A stretch of DNA of 29,594 bases from positions 1 through 29,594 of the forward strand of contig JAZNWN010000030.1 in NCBI GenBank assembly GCA_045593405.1, written 5' to 3'. The notes beneath the pieces were generated by a model. It did not search any database. It was not told the DNA's origin and was given only the letters and a program-made list of their open reading frames with translations. The position numbers and the translations under genes were made by a program. Positions 23,773-29,594 of the stretch are shown piece after piece (within the stretch, counting starts at the first letter, position 1; every line of letters starts with the position of its first letter). Origin of the DNA: UMGS1933 sp045593405. GTDB lineage: Bacteria; Bacillota; Clostridia; TANB77; CAG-508.

Positions 23773-23823
23773 GGGGAGGACAAAATCAACTTTTATGAGC
23801 AAATAAGTGAGAAGGTAGAAAAC
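23773..23823 (+). repeat. 51-bp direct repeat, copy 2 (decayed terminator)
   Basis: 47 of 51 bases match copy 1. It carries the same left terminator arm with one change, but the matching right arm is degenerate (CCTTTCAATAATTT), so only GAAGGT/ACCTTTC still pairs well. No coding frame precedes it: it is a stranded copy of the sigma-gene end. Confidence 0.85.
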
Positions 23824-23855
23824 CTTTCAATAATTTCGTTTTGAATAAAAGTACA

Positions 23856-24091
23856 TTGAAAACTGAATAACATTCATTAAAAAACATTTATTATCTAAGC
23901 TAGTTTAAATAGAGAATCAGAACTTTATACTAAAATATAAGTTAGCAACTTATAAGGCGATGAAGATAATATTTATAATGATACTCTTACTCAGTCATAG
24001 TTCGAGCGTTAAAAGCGTCGCAAGCATTGAGGGTAAATCTGGAGAACCAGGTAGGTGAAAATCCTGTGAATGATTTAGCTAATCATTTTTT
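23856..24091 (+). ncRNA. Second structured leader with an rRNA-spacer boxA-like start
   Basis: About 240 nt before the 62-aa gene without a credible ORF. It starts with TTGAAAACTGAATA (23856-23869), which is close to the boxA-type sequence TTGAAAACTGGATA I remember from Bacillota 16S-23S spacers. Further on: TATAAGT/ACTTATA (23936-23954, loop TAGCA), a long-range TTAC..TCA / TGA..GTAA pairing near 23985-24036, CTGG-AGAA-CCAG (24039-24050), and a final AATGATT/AATCATT hairpin (24069-24087) with six T. Candidate antitermination or attenuation leader. GGTGAAAATCC (near 24055) recalls a cobalamin riboswitch fragment, but the rest does not fit. Confidence 0.5.
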
Positions 24092-24127
24092 AATGAATTA
24101 AAAATAAAAGTAGATGGAGGAAAAAAA

Positions 24128-24316
24128 TTGATTATTATATGCTTAATATTATATTTTTCAATTAGTTTATTCGTATATTTAGTTATTGTTGGCGGCAATT
24201 TAGATAAGTCTGAATATGAGAGAAAATTAGAAGATGAGGAACAATTAAAATATATCGAAGATTATAAAAAAAGATTGGAGGATAAAAAAATAAATGGAAA
24301 GAATTTTTATAGATAG
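24128..24316 (+). CDS. Small membrane protein (62 aa)
   Basis: The start is TTG with GGAGG at correct spacing. The N-terminal half is one hydrophobic helix (IIICLILYFSISLFVYLVIVGG), the rest charged (YERKLEDEEQLKYIEDYKKRLED). The end overlaps the next gene by 23 nt, indicating translational coupling. Function unknown; may anchor or regulate an envelope or sensor complex of the element. Confidence 0.6.
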   Translation: MIIICLILYFSISLFVYLVIVGGNLDKSEYERKLEDEEQLKYIEDYKKRLEDKKINGKNFYR

Positions 24317-24521
24317 AGAAAACAGCATTGCATATGCTGTTTTAGCAATTGATAGCATTTATCATAGTGCTAATAGAGAAAGAACAATTAATGATTTTGT
24401 AGAAGAAATTAAAACAATGTTTGATGTTCATCAGGATCAAGAGCAATTAATGAAACTAATGCAAAAACTTATGAATAAGAAAACTAAACTTATGATAACT
24501 GTAGATATGAAAACTAAATAA
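24294..24521 (+). CDS. Unknown 75-aa protein
   Basis: The ATG lies inside the end of the preceding small membrane protein gene, with GGAGG about 12 nt upstream (GGAGGATAAAAAAATAA). The product is MERIFIDRENSIAYAVLAID, then RERTINDFVEEIKTMFD and a Met/Lys-rich helical end. No family recognised; likely soluble and co-expressed with the 62-aa protein. Confidence 0.55.
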   Translation: MERIFIDRENSIAYAVLAIDSIYHSANRERTINDFVEEIKTMFDVHQDQEQLMKLMQKLMNKKTKLMITVDMKTK

Positions 24522-24563
24522 TTAAGAGATTTTTACAAAGAATTTCCTTCATTTAAAATTAAA

Positions 24564-24647
24564 ATGAAAAAATATGTTAGATATTATTTCAATGATTATA
24601 TATTTATAATTTTTATGATATTGTTATGTATTATTATATGTTATTAG
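24564..24647 (+). CDS. Possible 27-aa hydrophobic peptide
   Basis: An ATG opens 27 codons: KKYVRYYFNDY, then a hydrophobic run IFIIFMILLCIIICY. Its composition is like small type I toxins or leader peptides. There is no convincing ribosome binding site, and the chance of such an ORF in AT-rich DNA is high. It is listed because the 276-bp gap (24522-24797) otherwise holds only the hairpin at 24698. Confidence 0.2.
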   Translation: MKKYVRYYFNDYIFIIFMILLCIIICY

Positions 24648-24697
24648 AAATTTGACTACTATCTGAAGATAAAAAATTAATAAAATATTTGTCAAGT

Positions 24698-24734
24698 GTG
24701 CAAATCCAAAAAAATATATGGATTTGCACCTTTG
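24698..24734 (+). terminator. Hairpin terminator before the recombinases
   Basis: GTGCAAATCC (24698-24707) pairs with GGATTTGCAC (24720-24729), a perfect 10-bp stem with a 12-nt A-rich loop, followed by CTTTGTTTTT. It isolates the recombinase operon from the genes before it. Confidence 0.7.
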
Positions 24735-24797
24735 TTTTTACAAAAGAAGATGTGCTAAATTTATTACAGATAAAATAATGGAAGGAGTTATAAAGGT

Positions 24798-25820
24798 ATG
24801 TCTTTTTTGGATTATCAAAAGGAAAGTCCAGAATTTCTTAATAATTATCTAAAATACAAGAGATATATAGATTGTGGTGCACAAACAACTGCAGATGAAA
24901 CTTTTTTTGATTTAAGAACTTTGTTTAGATATATAAAACTCTACTTATATGATAAGAATAGATTAAATACTATATCTAAAGAAGATTTTAGAACAATAGA
25001 AATAAATGATGTAACAATAAATGACATAGCAAAAATGAAACAAACAGATTTACAACAATATCTATTTTTCCTAGATTATCCTTTAGAAAATATTAGTAAA
25101 ACAAGAAACAGAAAATTAGCTTCAATGAAAAAATTTTATGAATATTTAGAAATAAACAACTTGATTGATGCAAATCCAGCTAAAACTATGGAACCTGCAA
25201 CAGTTGAAAAAAGACAACCAAAACACCTGGATTTAAACGAGAGCAAACTATTACTTTCAAATACCATAAATTCAAGTAATCGACACAAAATAAGAGATTA
25301 TGCAATAGTATGTGTCTTTCTAAATTGTAGTTTAAGACTTTCTGAATTAATAGGAATTAATTTAACAGATTTAAAAATAGATGACAGTGAACAAACTTTA
25401 AGAGTTACAGGAAAAGGCAATAAACAAAGGTTAATATATCTTAATGCTGCTGTTTGTGAAGCTATAAAAGCTTATTTAGAAGTTCGACCAAAGCTAGATA
25501 AAAGTAATAAGGACTATAATGCTTTATTTATAAGTTCACAGCAAAAAAGAATTTCTAAAAGGTCTGTTCAAAATATTATAACAACAAAATTAAAAGAGTT
25601 ATTAGACTCTCTTGGAAAAGAAAGTCTAAAATACCATACACATACATTAAGACATTCTGGAGCAACACTTCTGTATAATGAAGCTAATGCGGATATATTT
25701 GTACTAAAAAGAATTCTTGGACACGAGAGTTTAGAAGCAACTCAAGTCTATACACATGTTTCGGATAAAAAATTAAAAGAGCTTATGCAGAATTTTAATA
25801 TTTTAGATAGGAAGGAATAA
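24798..25820 (+). CDS. Tyrosine recombinase 1 (XerC/Int-like, 340 aa)
   Basis: A full-length phage-integrase family enzyme: an N-terminal SAM-like core-binding domain (about 10-130) and a catalytic domain with R180 (NCSLRLSEL), K206 or K209 (TGKGNKQR), H282-T-L-R285 (HTHTLRHSGAT), H309 (ILGHESL) and nucleophile Y318 (TQVYTHV). No arm-binding domain is evident, unlike lambda Int. It is followed after 4 nt by a second, distinct recombinase, so they likely form a pair, like XerC/XerD or the tnpA/tnpB pair of Tn554-type elements. Probably catalyses integration and excision of the element. Confidence 0.9.
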   Translation: MSFLDYQKESPEFLNNYLKYKRYIDCGAQTTADETFFDLRTLFRYIKLYLYDKNRLNTISKEDFRTIEINDVTINDIAKMKQTDLQQYLFFLDYPLENISKTRNRKLASMKKFYEYLEINNLIDANPAKTMEPATVEKRQPKHLDLNESKLLLSNTINSSNRHKIRDYAIVCVFLNCSLRLSELIGINLTDLKIDDSEQTLRVTGKGNKQRLIYLNAAVCEAIKAYLEVRPKLDKSNKDYNALFISSQQKRISKRSVQNIITTKLKELLDSLGKESLKYHTHTLRHSGATLLYNEANADIFVLKRILGHESLEATQVYTHVSDKKLKELMQNFNILDRKE

Positions 25821-25824
25821 TAAT

Positions 25825-26811
25825 ATGAGTGAAATAAAAAAGCCTAAATTTGTTGAAGATTTTGCTAATTATTTAATAGCAATTAGAAATCTATCACAAA
25901 CATATATAAAAAACATGACAGTAACAATAGAACAATTTTTAGAATTTATAAATGTTCATAAATTTAAAAATAAATATAATTCTATAAATGATATGAGCTT
26001 AAATGAAATAAGAAGCTTAAATAATAGTGATATTTATAGTTTCATTTTCTTTTTAGCAGAATCAAATTATCAAAATAATTCAAGAGTTATAAAAATTGAG
26101 CATTTAAAAACTTTTTTTGATTACCTTTTTAGAATAAAACATACTATTTTTAAAGAACCATTTAAAAAAATTAATAGTGAAAGAAAACTTGATAAAAAAT
26201 TACCAAATTATTTATCTTTAGAAGAAGCTAAAAGACTTCTTAAAATCTATGAAAACAGCACAGATGAAATAGAAATTCGAGATAATGCAATGCTACATCT
26301 CTTCTTAAATTGTGGCCTGCGACTCTCTGAAATCAAAAATTTAAATATTGAAGATATAGATTTTAAAGATAATAAATTCACTATAATTGGCAAAGGTAAT
26401 AAAGAAAGAACAAATTATTTAAATGAAAATACTAAAGATGCTCTTATGAAATACTTAAAGATAAGAGATAATACACATGATAACCCTAAAAAAAGAAATA
26501 ATGCTCTATTTCTCACTTTCTATGGATATAGACTAAGTCAACCTACAATACATAAAATTGTAAAAAGAGCATACAAAAAAGCGAATCTTGATGAGCAAGT
26601 ATATACAGTTCATACATTAAGGCATACCTGTGCAACTTTACTTTATAGAGCAGGTGTACATATAAAAACAATACAAGAATTACTAGGACATGTACAAATA
26701 GATACAACTGAAATTTATACTCATTTAAATGATCAAGAGGTATTAGAAGTTATGATGAATCATCCATTAGCACAATTTAAAATGGCAGATGCTCTTGCTT
26801 ATTGTGCATAA
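25825..26811 (+). CDS. Tyrosine recombinase 2 (XerD/Int-like, 328 aa)
   Basis: A second full-length tyrosine recombinase with an intact active site: R166 (NCGLRLSEI), K190 or K193 (GKGNKER), H263-T-L-R266 (VHTLRHTCA), H289 (LLGHVQI) and Y298 (TEIYTHL). It is clearly a paralogue of the preceding gene but diverged along its length, so it is not a recent tandem duplication. GGAAGGA precedes its ATG. Co-translated with recombinase 1 (4-nt gap) and with the 109-aa gene that follows. Two recombinases plus a small accessory protein recall Tn554-type modules, though the second here is much shorter than TnpB. Confidence 0.9.
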   Translation: MSEIKKPKFVEDFANYLIAIRNLSQTYIKNMTVTIEQFLEFINVHKFKNKYNSINDMSLNEIRSLNNSDIYSFIFFLAESNYQNNSRVIKIEHLKTFFDYLFRIKHTIFKEPFKKINSERKLDKKLPNYLSLEEAKRLLKIYENSTDEIEIRDNAMLHLFLNCGLRLSEIKNLNIEDIDFKDNKFTIIGKGNKERTNYLNENTKDALMKYLKIRDNTHDNPKKRNNALFLTFYGYRLSQPTIHKIVKRAYKKANLDEQVYTVHTLRHTCATLLYRAGVHIKTIQELLGHVQIDTTEIYTHLNDQEVLEVMMNHPLAQFKMADALAYCA

Positions 26812-26835
26812 ATACGATATAATAAGGAGGAACTC

Positions 26836-27165
26836 ATGAAAGATTTAGAAGTGAAATTCGATACTAATAATATTCATTCTGTAGAATTAAATCTATTAGA
26901 TGGACAAGTCGAAATAATTTTGAGAGCTTTAGAGTTATATGCCTATAATTTGGATTATATGTTAAAAGGTAAAGATTCTTCTGATGAATTAAGGCAAGAA
27001 AAAACAGCTTTATTGAAATATACTTATGAACAAGTATTAGCAACACAAGCCGAACAAGTCGCAAGCAAGAGTAATAACATTGATAACATACCAGAAATAG
27101 GTAAATTAATAATAAAGGAAGGTATGAAAAATAACGGATTATATATCCAATTAAATGCTGGATAA
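26836..27165 (+). CDS. Unknown 109-aa recombinase-linked protein
   Basis: AAGGAGG precedes the ATG, 24 nt after recombinase 2. The protein has a strand-rich start (LEVKFDTNNIHSVELNLLDGQVEIILRALELYAYNLDYML) and helical middle (LRQEKTALLKYTYEQVLATQAEQVA). It is not a recombinase. Its position resembles that of accessory factors such as TnpC of Tn554, but I see no sequence similarity that would prove this. It could be an orientation or directionality factor, or unrelated. Confidence 0.6.
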   Translation: MKDLEVKFDTNNIHSVELNLLDGQVEIILRALELYAYNLDYMLKGKDSSDELRQEKTALLKYTYEQVLATQAEQVASKSNNIDNIPEIGKLIIKEGMKNNGLYIQLNAG

Positions 27166-27545
27166 AATTTATTATTCAGGGAAAAACAGCAGAGTAGGAG
27201 AGAGGGGCAGTTTTGAAGAATTAGAGATTTTAATAAAATAATAAATATAATTTCAAAACAAAACTTACAATTCTACAAAAAAATTCTATATAATATTTTT
27301 TACAAAACAAAATCATAAAAATTAAAATATTAAAATATAAAATTAGTATAAAAGTTTTTATTAAATTAAAATTTTTAAATTTTGTGCAAAGTTTTAAATT
27401 TATAAAAATTTTAAATTTACGAACAAAATTTCCAAACATTTATAATTAATATTTCATAGATAAATTTTGATAATAAAATTTTGTTTATAATTTATAAATT
27501 ACTAATTTAAAATTCATTATAATAACTGTGTAAAATATTTTAATT

Positions 27546-27580
27546 ATTAGACGCGTTAAAATCGTTTTTAAGACATTTTA
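27546..27580 (+). repeat. 35-bp direct repeat, copy 1
   Basis: Starts ATTAGACGC and ends TTTAAGACATTTTA. 30 of 35 bases match copy 2, without gaps; the centre differs most. A third, weaker relative containing TTTTAAGCCGTTTTTA lies at about 27730. Possibly binding sites for the nearby recombinases. Confidence 0.6.
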
Positions 27581-27892
27581 ATATTAAAGTCAACAAGTTT
27601 ATCGTTTATAAATTGCAACTTAAAATGATAATTACATATAATAGCCGTTAAAACTTGTAAAAATGTTGATTTTTATAGACATTCAAAAAAACTAAAAAAA
27701 GTGCAAAAAAAACGACGCACGAGAATCGATTTTAAGCCGTTTTTATTTTTAAGGCATATAGTTTGTTGTCTGTAAAATAAGGCAAAATAAGCGATTTGAA
27801 GGATTTGCGAAATTTTGATAAAAATTTAAGAACTAATATAAAAATTATATAGAAATAATATTTAATTATAAATGAAAATTAAAATTACAAAA

Positions 27893-27927
27893 ATTAGACG
27901 CTTTAAAATTAGATTTAAGACATTTTA
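27893..27927 (+). repeat. 35-bp direct repeat, copy 2
   Basis: Same start (ATTAGACGC) and end (TTTAAGACATTTTA) as copy 1, 347 bp further right. Confidence 0.6.
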
Positions 27928-27961
27928 TTAAAGAAGTAATATAAGTTATTAAATAATAAAG

Positions 27962-28045
27962 CTACACCAAGCGAATAGGTTTAGCGAGATAGTGGTAGTG
28001 GACACCGATAGAGGCAGTCCAAATATTTTACCCCTATTCCTTTTT
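27962..28045 (+). ncRNA. GC-rich island, possible small RNA
   Basis: About 80 nt of near-balanced base composition inside very AT-rich intergenic DNA. GAATAGG (27973-27979) can pair with CCTATTC (28033-28039), followed by CTTTTTG. Inside are CTAC/GTAG (27962-27965 with 27995-27998) and TGGAC/GTCCA (27999-28003 with 28017-28021). GC islands of this kind often mark RNA genes in AT-rich genomes. The strand is inferred from the T run. No family recognised; an attachment site or a gene remnant is also possible. Confidence 0.35.
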
Positions 28046-28123
28046 GCACAAAACTTTGATTTTGCGCAATGTCCATAATTGAAAAAATTACATTGAAAAT
28101 CCCCCTACCTTATTATATTTTCT

Positions 28124-28163
28124 AAAAAAATAGTTGGTGATTAAAATCACCAACTATTTTTTT
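28124..28163. terminator. Bidirectional terminator at the 3' end of rho
   Basis: An 18-bp perfect stem (28124-28141 with 28146-28163, loop TAAA) built around ATAGTTGGTGAT, with T runs on both strands. It touches the rho stop codon and serves rho on the - strand; it could also stop + transcripts from the element. Confidence 0.9.
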
Positions 28164-29475
28164 ATTTATTATTTTTAAAGAAAATTTTCATTCTTTCTAA
28201 AAATTCCTCGTTTGATTTGGTTGTTACAATTTGTTCAATTAATTGTTCTGTCATTTCTTGAGCAGACATATTTGCCATTGTTTTTCTTAAAGCAAATACG
28301 GTTTCTAATTCTTCAGAATCTAATAGTAATTCTTCTTTTCTAGTTCCAGATTTATTAATATCAATTGCAGGGAAAATTCTTTTTTCAGATAACTTTCTAT
28401 CTAAATGTACTTCCATATTACCTGTTCCCTTGAATTCTTCAAATATTACATCATCCATTCTACTTCCTGTCTCTACTAACGCAGTTGCAAGAATTGTTAA
28501 GCTTCCTGCATTTTCTGTGTTTCTTGCTGCACCAAAAAATCTTTTTGGTTTATGTAGGGCGCTTGGATCTAAACCACCAGATAAAGTTCTTCCAGATGAA
28601 GGTATAACTAAATTATAGGCTCTTGCTAGTCTTGTTATACTATCTAATAAAATTACAACGTCCTTTTTTTGTTCTGTTAATCTTTTTGCTCTTTCTAGAA
28701 CCATTTCGGCAACTTTAACGTGATGTTCAGGTAATTCGTCAAAAGTAGAATAAATAACATCTCCTTTTATTGAACGTCTCATATCTGTTACTTCTTCTGG
28801 TCTTTCATCTATAAGAAGAACAATAAGTTCTACTTCAGGATTATTTGCGGTAATACTGTTTGCTATTTTCTTTAATATAGTTGTTTTTCCTGCTTTAGGA
28901 GGGGCAACTATCATTCCTCTTTGACCTTTTCCTATAGGTGACAATAGGTCCATAAGTCTCATTGTATATTCTTGAGGGTTAGTTTCTAGTCTTAATCTTT
29001 TATTTGGATATATTGGAATTAAATCATCAAATTTTGTTCTTTTCATTGCGTTTTCAGGATGTTGTCCATTTACAGCTCCAACAAATATTAATGCTGGGAA
29101 TTTTTCTCCTTCTTTTGGAGTTCTTTTTATTCCTTTTACTTTATCGCCAGTATCTAGCCTAAATCTTTTTATTTGAATAGGTGATATATATACATCCTTT
29201 GGCGTGGGAAGATAATTCTCTCCTCTCAAAAAACCATAGCCGTCAGGCAGAACTTCTAAAATACCCTCTACTACCTCATCTCCATCACTTGTAAGCTTGT
29301 ACCCTTCTTCAGTAACTGTTTCTATAAATGGTGATTTTACATCTTCATTTTGTTCTTCGTTTACTTCTTTTAAGAATGAAATTAAATCTTCTTTTTTTAG
29401 TTTTGAAATATTTTTTAAACCTTTTTCTTTTGCTAAGTCCTTTAGCTCTTGTAAGGATAACTCTTCATAATTCAT
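28162..29475 (-). CDS. rho: Transcription termination factor Rho
   Basis: The 437-residue protein has the full Rho layout: an N-terminal helical domain (YEELSLQELKDLAKEKGLKNISKLKKEDLI), the RNA-binding cold-shock-like domain with GILEVLPDGYGFLR and YISPIQIKRFRL (about 71-106), and the RecA-type ATPase with Walker A APPKAGKTT (191-199), LLIDERPEEV, Walker B VVILLDSITRLARAYN (273-288) and the Q/R-loop region SGGLDPSALHKPKRFFGAARN (299-319). It lacks the long insert of some Actinobacteria and is of usual Bacillota length. An AGGGGGC site precedes the ATG on the - strand. Rho is a hexameric helicase that ends untranslated transcripts. It is probably outside the element and marks host chromosome. 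Confidence 0.97.
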   Translation of the reverse strand: MNYEELSLQELKDLAKEKGLKNISKLKKEDLISFLKEVNEEQNEDVKSPFIETVTEEGYKLTSDGDEVVEGILEVLPDGYGFLRGENYLPTPKDVYISPIQIKRFRLDTGDKVKGIKRTPKEGEKFPALIFVGAVNGQHPENAMKRTKFDDLIPIYPNKRLRLETNPQEYTMRLMDLLSPIGKGQRGMIVAPPKAGKTTILKKIANSITANNPEVELIVLLIDERPEEVTDMRRSIKGDVIYSTFDELPEHHVKVAEMVLERAKRLTEQKKDVVILLDSITRLARAYNLVIPSSGRTLSGGLDPSALHKPKRFFGAARNTENAGSLTILATALVETGSRMDDVIFEEFKGTGNMEVHLDRKLSEKRIFPAIDINKSGTRKEELLLDSEELETVFALRKTMANMSAQEMTEQLIEQIVTTKSNEEFLERMKIFFKNNK

Positions 29476-29559
29476 AAATATTGCCCCCTATATATTTTTT
29501 TATTATATTTTTTGGAAATTTTAAAGAATTTAAAAACTATAGATTTTAATACTACATAT

Positions 29560-29582
29560 AAGGTAGGTTTAGAACCTACCTT
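29560..29582 (+). terminator. Hairpin upstream of rho
   Basis: AAGGTAGGTT (29560-29569) pairs with AACCTACCTT (29573-29582), a perfect 10-bp stem with loop TAG. A T-rich stretch follows on the + side. It may end a transcript on the far side or act in the rho leader; orientation is uncertain because the window stops here. Confidence 0.5.
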
Positions 29583-29594
29583 ATTTTATTTATT

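Larger units (their letters stand above)
27166..28123 (+). other. AT-rich intergenic region at the presumed element-chromosome junction
   Basis: No credible gene in 958 bp between convergent operons. Contents: a purine-rich stretch at 27181-27210; three copies of TTTTAAATTT-type sequence at about 27373, 27392 and 27409 that may be low-complexity chance; a pair of 35-bp direct repeats; and a GC-rich island at 27962-28040. A right attachment site could lie here, but no matching sequence was found on the left side. Confidence 0.5.

Noticed and set aside
24040..24075. Cobalamin riboswitch
   Set aside because: GGTGAAAATCC matches a piece of the B12 box neighbourhood, but the remaining conserved core (the GCCACTG-type and B12-box segments) is missing and no B12 gene is nearby.
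27230..27439. 69-aa ORF on the - strand
   Set aside because: A Phe/Ile/Leu/Lys-only translation of extremely AT-rich DNA, without a ribosome binding site; it is expected by chance.
1..29594. tRNA or rRNA gene as integration target
   Set aside because: No cloverleaf with a TTCGA-type T arm and matching acceptor stem, and no conserved rRNA block, was found. The TTCGAG at 24001 lies in the structured leader without the other tRNA arms.
1..29594. Insertion sequence
   Set aside because: No DDE, HUH or serine transposase and no terminal inverted repeats; the only recombinases are the two tyrosine enzymes.

Overview
The window comes from a very AT-rich Gram-positive bacterium with standard stop codons, strong AGGAGG-type ribosome binding sites and many hairpin-plus-T terminators. 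The gene families (a double-domain 2-hydroxyacyl-CoA dehydratase activase, a small alarmone synthetase, a CmpB-type membrane protein, clostridial XRE regulators, Rho) fit an anaerobic, probably gut-associated, uncultured Clostridia-like Bacillota. The species cannot be named from the sequence.

Layout. (1) 1-8159, probably host chromosome, all on +: the end of an FtsX-type ABC permease, a 1437-aa dehydratase activase, a RelQ-like (p)ppGpp synthetase, a CmpB-type membrane protein and a 66-aa protein resembling the RNA polymerase alpha C-terminal domain. (2) 8240-9983, a regulatory block: two paralogous small XRE repressors on the - strand with three palindromic operator-like sites between them, then a receiver-only response regulator and a 110-aa partner on +. 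(3) About 10.1-27.2 kb, a mobile-element block all on +. It opens with a hairpin-packed, terminator-ended candidate RNA (about 10.1-10.32 kb). A long operon of DNA-processing genes follows: phiC31 gp3-like directionality factor, ERF annealase, zinc-hook SMC-like ATPase, ribosomal protein S6, SSB, methyltransferase-like protein, primase-like protein, PcfK and PcfJ, interleaved with unknown small proteins. Next come a 99-aa unknown, a structured leader with an attenuator-like terminator ahead of a sigma-70 region-4-type factor, a second structured leader, two small proteins, and two tandem tyrosine recombinases with a 109-aa partner. (4) 27166-28123, an AT-rich gap holding direct repeats and a GC-rich island that may be a small RNA. 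(5) 28124-29475, Rho on the - strand, sharing a perfect 18-bp hairpin at its 3' end.

Reading as a whole: the middle block looks like an integrated phage-like or ICE-like island of about 17-19 kb. It has integration, excision, recombination and replication functions. No capsid, terminase, portal, relaxase or type IV secretion gene is visible, so it may be a satellite, a mobilisable island or a decayed element. The most interesting parts are the non-coding ones: the hairpin array at about 10.11-10.32 kb and the two structured leaders around the sigma-like gene. The rpsF-X-ssb cassette carried inside the element comes next.
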